Source: AC-69 sp044867345
GTDB lineage: Bacteria > Actinomycetota > UBA4738 > HRBIN12
DNA: 25,868 bases
Direction of reading: 5' to 3'
Assembly: GCA_044867345.1 (NCBI GenBank)
Contig: JBIOUU010000045.1
Span: 1-25,868 of the forward strand
Both the position numbers and the translations under genes were made by a program. Below the pieces are notes generated by a model, which worked only from the letters and a program-made list of their open reading frames with translations, had not been told where the DNA came from and searched no databases. Below, in pieces: positions 12,244 to 19,199 of the stretch; within the stretch, counting starts at the first letter, position 1, and each line of letters opens with the position of its first letter.

Positions 12244-14040
12244 ATGAGCCAATCGAGGGGGGTGGTCCCGTTGGGCAACGCACGCTCCAGTTCCTCTCGC
12301 TGGAAAGCCCTGCGCGCCTTGACTGTCTGTTTTGGGCTCCTTGCGGCAAGCCTGACCTTCACCGAAGCGCCGGCCGCGACGCCGTGCGCCAGCCCTCCGG
12401 CGGTATTCCCCGAGAGCTCGATCACCCCCGGGATGGCCGGTACGGGCCTCACCGCAGTCCAGGGGAGCGCTCCCGTCAGCTTCGACATCCAAGTCATCGG
12501 GATCCTGCCGAACGCCCTCCTCCCCAGCTTCGACCTCGTCATCTTCAAGATCACCGGCCCGCCGGCGTTCCTGGATCAGGCCCACGGGGTTGCCTCGGGG
12601 ATGTCCGGCTCACCCATCTACATCGGCGGCCAGCTGGCCGGGGCGGTCTCCTACTCCTTCGGCCTTGCCGCCGATCCGATGATCGGACTGTTCACGCCGG
12701 CCCAGCAGATGGTCGACCTGACCGCGCTGCCGACCGGTGCGGCCACGTCGTTGCCGACCTCGGTTGCGGTGACGCACCGGGTCCGGGTCGTCGTGGCCGA
12801 CGCCGCCAAGGTCCCGGTGAGCTCGGTCCCCAGCACGGTCCAACGGCTTGCCATCCCGCTCGGTGTCTCAGGGCTTTCGGATCAGCGAGCGCAGCGGCTG
12901 CAGTCGATCATCGACGCGCACGGCCTTCCCTTCCACGTCTACCGGGCCGGCGGAGCGGCGTCCGCATCGGCGGCGATCATCAACCCGACGCCGCTCGCGG
13001 CGGGCGAGCCGCTTGCCGCGGAGCTGTCGACCGGCGACGTGACCTTCGCCGGGATCGGAACGGCCACGTTCGCCTGCGGCGACCTGAACGTCGGCTGGGG
13101 CCACTCCTTCTTCTTGCAGGGCCCCAGTACGTTCGCCATGGGCGGCGCGAGCGTCATCACGATCGTGAACGATGTGAGCGGGCTGTTCGGGCCGTTCAAG
13201 ATCCTGGTCCCCACCGACCTGCGGGGAACGGTGGTCCAGGACCGGCTGGCGGGGCTGATGGGGCAGGCGGGGACGGTGCCGGCGTCGATGCCCGTCACCA
13301 CGACCTTCACGGACACCGACAACGGGGAGACCCGGATCGGACAGACGGACATCTTTTACCAGCAGGACTTCTGGGGCCCGGAGATCGTCTACGAGCACGT
13401 GTTCCAGAACTTGCTGCTCGTGTTCGACCACTTCGGGAAGGGAACGCTCAGCCTGTCGTACACGATCCAGGGACTGCGCGAGGACGGCGTGACGCCGTTC
13501 ACCGTCCACAACTCCAACATGGTCGCCTCCGAATACGACGCGTTCCAGGCCGCGTACCGCCTCCTGAACGCGCTGTACGAGCTGGCGTTCAACCGGGCGG
13601 AGGACATCACGTTCACGAGCGTCGAGGCGAACGGAGAGATCACCGACCAGAAGCTCGTCGGCGACATCGTGCGGGTCCGAACGTCGAGCTCGCTCCAGCG
13701 TGCCCTCCGGGACCGGCCGGTCCTGAAGGCCAAGCGCGGCAGCACGATCACCCTCGAGGTCATGCTGCAGCCCGCCGGGGGCGGAGCGCCCGAGACGGCG
13801 ACGTTTCGGATGCGGGTCCCCCACCGCGCGAACGGGTTCGAGCGGATCTCATTCCGCGGTGGACGGGCCCGTCAGCGGATCAAGTCCCGGCACCTGGGGT
13901 TCGAGCAGCTCGTGGCGATCCTGAACGGCGGCGAGCACCCCAACGACCTGATCGCCACGGGCCTGGGCCGCCAGCTCGTCCAGAGGCAGGACGTGGTGGT
14001 CGAGGGCCAGGCATCGGTCACCGTGAAGGTGGTCGGGTAG
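12244..14040 (+). CDS. Secreted SpoIVB/S55-type serine peptidase domain protein
   Basis: 598 residues from ATG 12244 (GAGG 6 nt upstream). GTG 12262 and TTG 12271 are in-frame alternatives that keep the signal peptide. The hydrophobic core lies at about 25-39, with cleavage likely near APAATP around residue 45. A first conserved block, GMAGTGLT...SFDIQVIGIL, leads to GMSGSPIYIGGQLAGAVSY, where S123 is the expected nucleophile of the S55 family. A later block, GDLNVGWGHSFF then GPSTFAMGG, places H287 as candidate general base. Residues about 330-598 form a beta-rich C-terminal region of unknown role. The protein is probably exported to the cell surface or outside. SpoIVB itself cleaves a sporulation factor, but nothing here suggests sporulation, so the target is unknown. 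Confidence 0.85.
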   Translation: MSQSRGVVPLGNARSSSSRWKALRALTVCFGLLAASLTFTEAPAATPCASPPAVFPESSITPGMAGTGLTAVQGSAPVSFDIQVIGILPNALLPSFDLVIFKITGPPAFLDQAHGVASGMSGSPIYIGGQLAGAVSYSFGLAADPMIGLFTPAQQMVDLTALPTGAATSLPTSVAVTHRVRVVVADAAKVPVSSVPSTVQRLAIPLGVSGLSDQRAQRLQSIIDAHGLPFHVYRAGGAASASAAIINPTPLAAGEPLAAELSTGDVTFAGIGTATFACGDLNVGWGHSFFLQGPSTFAMGGASVITIVNDVSGLFGPFKILVPTDLRGTVVQDRLAGLMGQAGTVPASMPVTTTFTDTDNGETRIGQTDIFYQQDFWGPEIVYEHVFQNLLLVFDHFGKGTLSLSYTIQGLREDGVTPFTVHNSNMVASEYDAFQAAYRLLNALYELAFNRAEDITFTSVEANGEITDQKLVGDIVRVRTSSSLQRALRDRPVLKAKRGSTITLEVMLQPAGGGAPETATFRMRVPHRANGFERISFRGGRARQRIKSRHLGFEQLVAILNGGEHPNDLIATGLGRQLVQRQDVVVEGQASVTVKVVG

Positions 14041-14057
14041 GACCGGCAGTCGTGAGT

Positions 14058-14093
14058 GAAGGGCCGGGGCTTCGACGAAGTCCCGGCCCCTTC
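14058..14093. terminator. Long hairpin between convergent S55 and VOC genes
   Basis: GAAGG...GCCGGG pairs with CCCGGC...CCTTC with a single bulge. An inner GCTTC/GAAGT extension closes a 3-nt loop, giving a stem of about 16 bp. It lies 18 nt after the S55 stop and 8 nt from the VOC stop, and should end both transcripts. Confidence 0.7.
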
Positions 14094-14101
14094 CATCTTC
14101 C

Positions 14102-14545
14102 CTACCGGGGGTCCCAGGGGCGGATCGTCGCGACCTGCTCCCCCTGCTCCCTCCAGTCCGGAACGTCCGCGTAGAGCTCGAGCTCGATCCCGTCGGGATC
14201 GCGGATGTACAGGCTGTGTGAGACACCGTGATCACTCGCCCCCACGATGTCCACGCCGGCGTCGGCCAGCGTCCGGAACGCGGCCCGGACGTGCTCGTCC
14301 GAGGGGTACCGGATGGCCACGTGGTAGAGACCGACGGCGCCCGGTGGCGGGGCGGGTGCGCCGTCTCCCACGGCCTGGAGCGCCAGATCGTGATGGTTCT
14401 CTCCGGTGGCGGTGAAGAACGCCATGGCCCCGCCGAGCTCGGCGACCTTGGTGAACCCCAGCTGTTCGTAGAACGGGGTCGACCGGGCCAGGTTCCGCAC
14501 TCGCAGCACGACATGACCGACCTCCAGCGGCTTGATCTCCACCAC
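14102..14545 (-). CDS. VOC (glyoxalase/extradiol dioxygenase fold) protein
   Basis: 147 residues with two beta-alpha-beta-beta-beta repeats. The likely metal ligands of the fold are visible: H in VGHVVLRV (strand 1), H in HDLAL, H in LYHVAIRY and E in GIELELYAD. The family includes glyoxalase I, fosfomycin-resistance and ring-cleaving dioxygenase enzymes, and neither length nor context picks one. Start GTG 14545 has AGGAGG four bases upstream; the next codon is also GTG (14542). It diverges from the small Pro-rich gene with only 24 nt between the start codons, so each promoter must lie within or next to the other's 5' end. Confidence 0.88.
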   Translation of the reverse strand: MVEIKPLEVGHVVLRVRNLARSTPFYEQLGFTKVAELGGAMAFFTATGENHHDLALQAVGDGAPAPPPGAVGLYHVAIRYPSDEHVRAAFRTLADAGVDIVGASDHGVSHSLYIRDPDGIELELYADVPDWREQGEQVATIRPWDPR

Positions 14546-14557
14546 GGTCCCTCCTGC

Positions 14558-14563
14558 TAGCCT
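14558..14563 (+). promoter_or_regulatory. Candidate -10 box of the small Pro-rich membrane protein gene
   Basis: TAGCCT is followed by 6 nt and ATG, with no Shine-Dalgarno; a leaderless pattern. On the other strand this same stretch directly abuts the AGGAGG ribosome site of the VOC gene. Confidence 0.45.
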
Positions 14564-14569
14564 CGCGCC

Positions 14570-14752
14570 ATGCGCCGCTTCACGCTGATCACGATCATCT
14601 GTCTCGTCGTCCTGCTCGCCGGGGCGGCCGTGGCGCAGCTCATCATCGCCGGCGCGGACCGGGACCCGTACCCTGGACCGGTGCCCGGTACCCCGTACCC
14701 GTTCCCCTCCTCGCCGACGTCGGCCCCGTCGACTCCATCCCCAATGCCATAG
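14570..14752 (+). CDS. 60-residue membrane-anchored Pro/Ser-rich protein
   Basis: Residues 1-5 are basic (MRRFT), a hydrophobic helix covers about 6-28, and the remaining 30 residues are rich in Pro, Ser and Thr with repeated YPGP/TPYP/PSSP patterns. It could be a signal anchor with an extracytoplasmic tail or a cleaved signal peptide (AVA-Q site near residue 22). Function unknown. The frame is supported by the upstream TAGCCT box, high third-position GC and the terminator directly after the stop. Confidence 0.65.
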   Translation: MRRFTLITIICLVVLLAGAAVAQLIIAGADRDPYPGPVPGTPYPFPSSPTSAPSTPSPMP

Positions 14753-14778
14753 CCGGCCGGGGTCATCCACCCGGCCGG
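14753..14778. terminator. Perfect 9-bp GC hairpin between convergent genes
   Basis: CCGGCCGGG (14753-14761) pairs exactly with CCCGGCCGG (14770-14778) around an 8-nt loop. It starts right after the stop of the Pro-rich gene, and its loop contains the stop codon of the opposite SAM hydroxide adenosyltransferase gene, so it can act on both strands. Confidence 0.7.
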
Positions 14779-15560
14779 GAAAGCGTCACCGCGTCACCTC
14801 GATGAAGGCCGAGGACGTCGGCCGCGCTGCCCCCGTTCACGACCAGCGCCACGAAGCCCTGAGAGTCGACGATGGCCGCCGGGGTGCCCTCCGCAACGTC
14901 GGCGAAGGTCGAGGCCCTCGTCACGACCCTGCCGCACACTTCCACGGAGCCCTCCACGCCCGCCGCCTCCAGGTCCCGGGGTCGGGCGCTCAGCTGGACG
15001 TTCCCGTACCCGTCCACCCCGGTGACTCGCGCCCCGACCACCCCCCGAAGGATCATCGGGGCGGGCATCTCGACCGTGTGCAGGGTCCGGGGGTCGACGG
15101 GGGGACCGAGGTCCTGGAGCGGCATCCCGATCGACAGGTGGGCAGCGGCCGGCGCGAACACGTCTCGCCCGTGGAACGTGGCGGATACCTGGCCGAGCAG
15201 CACCCGTTCCGAGGTGATCTCCGCGGCCTGGGCGGCGCCGCCGAGCGCCGCCCAGGCCATCGACAGCACGCCGTTGTCCGGCCCGACCAGCAGCGCGCCG
15301 GACCTACAGGCAATCGCGACCGGGCGCCGGGCCGACCCGACGCCCGGGTCCACAACCCCGAGGTACACGGCGTCATCCGGCATGAACGGCGCCGCACGGC
15401 CGAGCGCCATCGCTCCGGCGACCACGTCCTGCCTTGGGATGGCGTGGGTCAGGTCGATCACCCGCGCCTCCCGGGCGATGCGGGCCATGACGCCGTGGCA
15501 GATCCCGACGAACTCGTCGGCCAGGCCGTAGTCGGTCATGAATACGATGGGCCGCCCCAT
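14763..15560 (-). CDS. S-adenosyl-L-methionine hydroxide adenosyltransferase (DUF62/SAM hydrolase)
   Basis: 265 residues, the normal size of this family, related to fluorinase and chlorinase but using water/hydroxide to split SAM into adenosine and methionine. Characteristic blocks are visible: FMTDYGLADEFVG at the N-terminus, YLGVVDPGVG, LLVGPDNGVL, and FHGRDVFAPAAAHL, which contains the Arg-Asp-His region of the catalytic centre. The C-terminal beta domain has VTGVDGYGN. No halogenase-specific loop was noticed. ATG 15560 shares one base with the stop of the upstream lipoprotein hydrolase gene (TGATG), so the two are co-translated. The physiological role of the family is unsettled. Confidence 0.92.
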   Translation of the reverse strand: MGRPIVFMTDYGLADEFVGICHGVMARIAREARVIDLTHAIPRQDVVAGAMALGRAAPFMPDDAVYLGVVDPGVGSARRPVAIACRSGALLVGPDNGVLSMAWAALGGAAQAAEITSERVLLGQVSATFHGRDVFAPAAAHLSIGMPLQDLGPPVDPRTLHTVEMPAPMILRGVVGARVTGVDGYGNVQLSARPRDLEAAGVEGSVEVCGRVVTRASTFADVAEGTPAAIVDSQGFVALVVNGGSAADVLGLHRGDAVTLSRPGG

Positions 15561-16330
15561 CAGGCTCCCGAATGCTGCTCGAGGTATCCGAGGATCAGGG
15601 TCTGCATTCGACCCGACTGATTCCCGGTGAGCAGGTCGGTACCGTGGTCGCTCGACGTGACGATCTCGACCTGCTTCGGCGGCGGGGACTCCTCGTACAT
15701 GGCCTGCGCCGACGTGGCCGCGCCCGTCGGATCGCTGTCGCCGGCGACGAACAGCTTGGCCGCCGTGACGCTCCCCAGGACGACGCGGTCGGCGGTCAGT
15801 CCCTCGAAGGACTGCGGGGCGGAGAGCGCGACGATCGCAACGACCGAAACGCCAGGCTGGGCCGCGGCGATCAGGGAGGCGGTCCCACCCATGCTGGCCC
15901 CGACGAGCATCACGCGGACCAGTCCCTGCCCCACCAGGAAGTCGATCGCGCCGATGACGTCCTGCCAGATCGCCGCGACGTCTCGTTCACCCTCCGAGCA
16001 GCCGGCCACCCCACCGGGGCAGTAGCCGCGGAAGTCGAAGGTGAGGACGGTGAAGCCTTTCGGGGCCAGGGTCCGGGCGAATGCCCACCACGAGGCCTGG
16101 TCGGCCGTGAACATGTGAGCGAGGACCACGCCCACCTGCCCATCGCCGAACACCCTCCCCGCGAGCTTCACCCCGTCGGGTGACCGGAAGGTGACCGCCG
16201 TCGAGGCGGCGATGTCGGCGTTCCGTTCCTCCTGCCGGGAGGGTGCGCACCCCACGGCCGCGGCCGCCAGGGCAACGGCGAGCGCCACAACGGGGAGGGA
16301 TGCGGCCCGGCTCGTCCCCGATACCGGCAC
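15560..16330 (-). CDS. Lipoprotein alpha/beta hydrolase
   Basis: 256 residues. The N-terminal signal has a hydrophobic core at about 12-27 and a lipobox-like AVGC, so C28 would be lipidated and the enzyme held on the outer face of the membrane. The alpha/beta hydrolase triad can be placed: nucleophile S146 in GASMGG, acid D197 or D199 in AGDSDP, and base H228 in SSDHGTD. C104 and C111 flank a glycine-rich loop and might form a disulfide. The frame starts at GTG 16330, with a GGGAG about 9 nt upstream. Dienelactone-hydrolase or esterase-like activity is possible; the substrate is unknown. It is followed with one-base overlap by the SAM hydroxide adenosyltransferase gene. Confidence 0.85.
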   Translation of the reverse strand: MPVSGTSRAASLPVVALAVALAAAAVGCAPSRQEERNADIAASTAVTFRSPDGVKLAGRVFGDGQVGVVLAHMFTADQASWWAFARTLAPKGFTVLTFDFRGYCPGGVAGCSEGERDVAAIWQDVIGAIDFLVGQGLVRVMLVGASMGGTASLIAAAQPGVSVVAIVALSAPQSFEGLTADRVVLGSVTAAKLFVAGDSDPTGAATSAQAMYEESPPPKQVEIVTSSDHGTDLLTGNQSGRMQTLILGYLEQHSGA

Positions 16331-16346
16331 GGCCGGGCTCCCGCTC

Positions 16347-16448
16347 CTAGCGGCCCTGCTGCCGGCGCTGCCAGCGGGTCTTCTTCAACAGTTTCTTGTG
16401 CTTCTTCTTCCGCATCTTCTTGCGACGCTTTTTGATCAGTGACGGCAC
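16347..16448 (-). CDS. Small ribosomal protein bS22-like (AURKAIP1/COX24 domain)
   Basis: 33 residues and extremely basic: IKKRRKKMRKKKHKKLLKKTRWQRRQ covers nearly all of it. This matches the actinobacterial family first found as bS22 in the mycobacterial small ribosomal subunit, which binds rRNA near the decoding region. The start chosen is GTG 16448, because GAAGGG lies 6 nt upstream and the result is the canonical 33 residues with three residues before LIKK. The ATG at 16454 would add two residues but has no room for a ribosome site. It lies 16 nt downstream of the Clp1-like gene on the same strand. Too short for routine gene callers and easy to miss. Confidence 0.88.
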   Translation of the reverse strand: MPSLIKKRRKKMRKKKHKKLLKKTRWQRRQQGR

Positions 16449-16464
16449 GAGCATCCCTTCGTCG

Positions 16465-17355
16465 TCATTCCGAACCGAACACGTTCCGGAGGTCCACGCG
16501 CTTGGCGCGGTAGCTCTCTTCCAGGCGAACGGAGCCCAGTCTAAGCGCCTTGGGCCCCTCTGCCACGGGCGAGATGAGGCGCAGCACCCCCTCCTCCGCC
16601 CCGAACTCGAGGTACCCGATGCCGAGGTATCCACCGTCGCCGTCGGACAGACCGACGAGCATCCGGTCCAGGTTGGCCAGGTTGAACATCGGCGGGAGGG
16701 CCGGCATGAACACGGTCGGCTTCACCCGCCACCGGTGGAGCTCAGCAGAGAAGTACCGACGCATCGCGGCCTCCCGGTTCTCGGCCCGCTGCTCCACGGT
16801 CGTCGGCACGACGTCGGGATGGACGCCGAGCGAGACGACCTCCGTGGTGAAGAACCGTTGGATGACACCCAGGAGCGGCTGGAGCTCCTCGCCGCGCTGG
16901 AGGCCGGCGACGAGGTCGGGCCGGAGCATCTCGACCTTGTGGTACTTCAGGATCTGGCCGGAGATCCCCGAGACCAGCCCGCCGGAATCGACCACCAGCA
17001 GGTCCGCTCCCCCGTCGCGGGCCCACTGCGCCAGGGCGACCACCCCGGTGACGACGGGCAATAGGTGCCCTTGCGGCGAGGTGGAGCCGACGAACGACAG
17101 CGCGTCGGCCGTCGCCAGGGCGTCGGGCTCGAGGTCCGCGACCGACCGTACGACCTTCAGCGAGATGGTGGCCGGAGGACCCACCGTCTTCTGGCCCACG
17201 TCCGCGTCCAGGAAGGCTGAGGGCCGCCCGGCATCCACACCGGCTCGCAGAAGCATGCGGGACAGCGTGGACTTGCCCGTATCGAGCCCGCCAACGAGCA
17301 GCACCGTGCGCTTGTGGCGCACCGCGCGCTCGACCAGGGCCTCGTGTTCGTTCAT
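16465..17355 (-). CDS. Clp1/Grc3-like P-loop polynucleotide kinase homologue
   Basis: 296 residues. Walker A is GGLDTGKST at about 22-30 (K28), with the GxDxGKST form typical of the Clp1/Grc3 polynucleotide 5'-kinase P-loop domain. Next come DADVGQKTVGPP (about 51-62, the family's DxDxGQ motif), VGSTSPQGH and LLVVDSGGLVSGISG (Walker B and lid region), then a C-terminal beta domain rich in glycines. The eukaryotic and archaeal relatives phosphorylate RNA 5'-OH ends in tRNA and rRNA processing; the bacterial branch is mostly uncharacterised. ATG 17355 has GGAGG five bases upstream. It is followed by the bS22 gene, a hint of a link to RNA or ribosome metabolism (inference). Cytoplasmic. Confidence 0.87.
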   Translation of the reverse strand: MNEHEALVERAVRHKRTVLLVGGLDTGKSTLSRMLLRAGVDAGRPSAFLDADVGQKTVGPPATISLKVVRSVADLEPDALATADALSFVGSTSPQGHLLPVVTGVVALAQWARDGGADLLVVDSGGLVSGISGQILKYHKVEMLRPDLVAGLQRGEELQPLLGVIQRFFTTEVVSLGVHPDVVPTTVEQRAENREAAMRRYFSAELHRWRVKPTVFMPALPPMFNLANLDRMLVGLSDGDGGYLGIGYLEFGAEEGVLRLISPVAEGPKALRLGSVRLEESYRAKRVDLRNVFGSE

Positions 17356-17560
17356 CTTCGCCTCCGCGTGGGGCGGTGTCGCCCTCCTCGGAGGCCCAGT
17401 TCCGTGCTTGCGCGAGCGCGTCAGCCCGCCCGGGGTTCTCCCCCTGTGCTGGGCGGATCGGCGGCCTTGATGAACATTCGCTCGGGGCGACGCGCCCCGA
17501 TCACGCGTACGAACCGTGCCTCGGAGAAGGGATCAAGCGTCAACGTGGGGCGAATTCTAC
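17356..17560 (-). other. 205-nt leader/intergenic region with candidate promoter and doubtful 40-codon frame
   Basis: The minus strand has a TAGAAT box at 17559-17554. Ten nt further on, a TTG opens a 40-codon frame (17543-17421) reading LTLDPFSEARFVRVIG..., which ends 65 nt before the Clp1-like gene. It has no clear ribosome site and I do not recognise it. The region may simply be a long 5' leader. No tRNA or riboswitch fold was recognised. Confidence 0.3.
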
Positions 17561-18394
17561 TCAGTCGGCAAGACGGCCCACGATGGCCTGGTAGCAGGGC
17601 CAGTAGGCATCGGGCTGGACGTTGTCGTCCATCACGATCACGGTCTCCGTCCGGCCCTGTGCCCTGGCCACCAGGAGGGCGGGGTCGTTCACGTCGGCGA
17701 TCGAGAGTGTCTCGACGCCGGCCTCGATTGCGGCCCCGGCGAACCCGTGGTCGGCGAACACGAGGTCCGGCCGGTCCTCGCCGAGCATCCTCGCCATGGC
17801 CTCGCCCCGGTGCGTGTGACGAGCCGAGGCCCGGTCGGTGAGGAGGGCCACCCCTTCCAGGTACCGAACTTGCCACCCGTGGCGGTCATCCGCGTCGCGC
17901 CAGGCCACCGCCTCGTACGGCCGGAGCAGCTCGACGCCGCGGGCCGCGAGCTGCCGCCCCACCCCGGTGTACAGGTGAGCCAGGCCGACCGGATGCCCGG
18001 TGGCCAGGATCACGCGTTCACCCCGCGCGCACGCCATGGCCAGCCGCTCCCCCACGGCCTCGCAGGCCTCGATCACGAGCTCAGGGTCGACGGGGACCGG
18101 TCCCGCCGTGGCGTTCGGATCCGGGGTGAAGCCCGCGGCCCGGCCCACGAGGCCCAGCACCTCCGGCGGCGTGAACGGCCCCGGCAGGCCGGACATCCCG
18201 AACTGCTTGTCGGGTTCTCCCTCACAGAGCAGCCGGATGTTGCGCAACACGTTGTCGAGGGGATGGCTGAGGGAGGGGCCGGCGATCCGACCCTCCAGGA
18301 GGCCGTGGATCACCTCCTCGCGGTCACGGACCCGCCCGGTCCACCGTTCGTCGATCGCCGGAAGCTTCGCCGCATGGGATTCGATAACGTCCAT
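17561..18394 (-). CDS. Uncharacterised actinobacterial phosphatase-type protein
   Basis: 277 residues. The sequence matches a family usually labelled only 'phosphatase' in actinobacterial genomes. Visible blocks are VLRNIRLLCEGEPDKQFGM near the N-terminus, ERVILATGHPVGLAHLY in the middle (a possible phosphate- or nucleotide-binding turn), DLVFADHGFAGAAIEAGVETLSIADVNDPALLVA, and VIVMDDNVQPDAYWPCYQA near the end. The repeated acidic residues (ADHG, ADVND, MDDN) could bind metal. No signal peptide or membrane helix is present. ATG 18394 lies 9 nt after a TACGAT box and is divergent from the first dehydrogenase gene, with 27 nt between start codons. I cannot give a reaction with confidence. Confidence 0.75.
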   Translation of the reverse strand: MDVIESHAAKLPAIDERWTGRVRDREEVIHGLLEGRIAGPSLSHPLDNVLRNIRLLCEGEPDKQFGMSGLPGPFTPPEVLGLVGRAAGFTPDPNATAGPVPVDPELVIEACEAVGERLAMACARGERVILATGHPVGLAHLYTGVGRQLAARGVELLRPYEAVAWRDADDRHGWQVRYLEGVALLTDRASARHTHRGEAMARMLGEDRPDLVFADHGFAGAAIEAGVETLSIADVNDPALLVARAQGRTETVIVMDDNVQPDAYWPCYQAIVGRLAD

Positions 18395-18421
18395 CCACCA
18401 GCCATCGTAGGGGGCACACGC

Positions 18422-19198
18422 GTGAACGACTTCTCTCTGGAAGGACAGGTCGCCTTGGTCACGGGCGGGGGCCGGGGGATCGGGCGAGCCATCGCGCACG
18501 CCTTCGCCCGCCATGGGGCCGACCTGGCCCTCGCCGCCAGGACGAGGGAAGAGATCGAGCGGACGGCCAAGGAGGTCGAGCGGCTCGGCCGGCGGGCCGT
18601 GCCGATCGTGGCCGACGTCTCGGATGAGGAAGCCGTACGACATCTGATCGATGCGGCCGTTCGGGAGCTCGGCTCGCTCGACATCCTCGTGAACAACGCG
18701 GGCGCCGCGCCGTTCATGGCACCGTTCATCGAGACCAGGGCCGAGGGGTTCGAGAAGTACTTCCGAGTGAACTTCTTCTCGGCCGTCTACGGGATGCGGG
18801 CGGTCGCGCCGGTCCTGCTGGCCAGGGGCTCGGGGTGCGTGCTGAACGTCGCCTCCATCGACGGGTTCACCGTCGAGGTTGGCCTGGCGTACTACGGCGC
18901 GGCGAAGGCCGCGATCATCAACCTGACCAAGGCCACGGCGCTCGAGTGGGCACCTTCCGGCGTGCGGGTGAACGCGATCGCCCCGGGATGGATCGACACC
19001 CAGATGAACCAGCCCGAGCGGGACGACCCCGAGGCCGATGCCCGGATCAGGTCCAAGATCCCCCTGGGCCGGTGGGGGCGTCCGGAGGACGTCGCCGCGG
19101 CCGCGCTGTTCCTGTGCTCTCCGGCGGCGTCCTTCGTCACGGGCGAGGTGCTGGTCGTGCACGGGGGCCAGAGCGTCACGAGCGCCAGGGAGCCGTGA
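18422..19198 (+). CDS. Short-chain dehydrogenase/reductase (SDR), FabG-like
   Basis: 258 residues, classical SDR size. The nucleotide-binding motif is TGGGRGIG at 14-21, NNAG follows VNNAGAAPF, and the catalytic residues are S145, Y158 and K162 (Y-G-A-A-K), with the normal 13- and 4-residue spacings. The C-terminal GWIDT and FVTGEVLVVHGGQS segments match FabG/3-hydroxyacyl-CoA-type enzymes. R18 after the glycine motif and the ARTREE segment fit NADPH preference. GTG 18422 is preferred, with AGGGGG seven bases upstream. An in-frame ATG at 18374 would add 16 residues running into the divergent gene. It sits directly ahead of a second SDR with one base between stop and start. The substrate is not evident. 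Confidence 0.9.
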   Translation: MNDFSLEGQVALVTGGGRGIGRAIAHAFARHGADLALAARTREEIERTAKEVERLGRRAVPIVADVSDEEAVRHLIDAAVRELGSLDILVNNAGAAPFMAPFIETRAEGFEKYFRVNFFSAVYGMRAVAPVLLARGSGCVLNVASIDGFTVEVGLAYYGAAKAAIINLTKATALEWAPSGVRVNAIAPGWIDTQMNQPERDDPEADARIRSKIPLGRWGRPEDVAAAALFLCSPAASFVTGEVLVVHGGQSVTSAREP

Positions 19199-19199
19199 G

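Noticed and set aside
12605..12640. Trypsin-like or subtilisin-like peptidase reading of the GMSGSP motif
   Set aside because: The surrounding blocks (GMAGTGLT, IYIGGQLAGAVSY) match S55/SpoIVB-type domains, and no subtilisin or trypsin triad motifs are present.
17356..17560. tRNA gene or riboswitch in the longest intergenic stretch
   Set aside because: No cloverleaf, T-loop or known riboswitch core could be identified by eye on either strand.
17516..18421. Plus-strand extension of the first SDR to 560 residues
   Set aside because: The added sequence lies opposite the phosphatase-type gene and has no SDR-like content; the SDR fold begins at the GTG at 18422.
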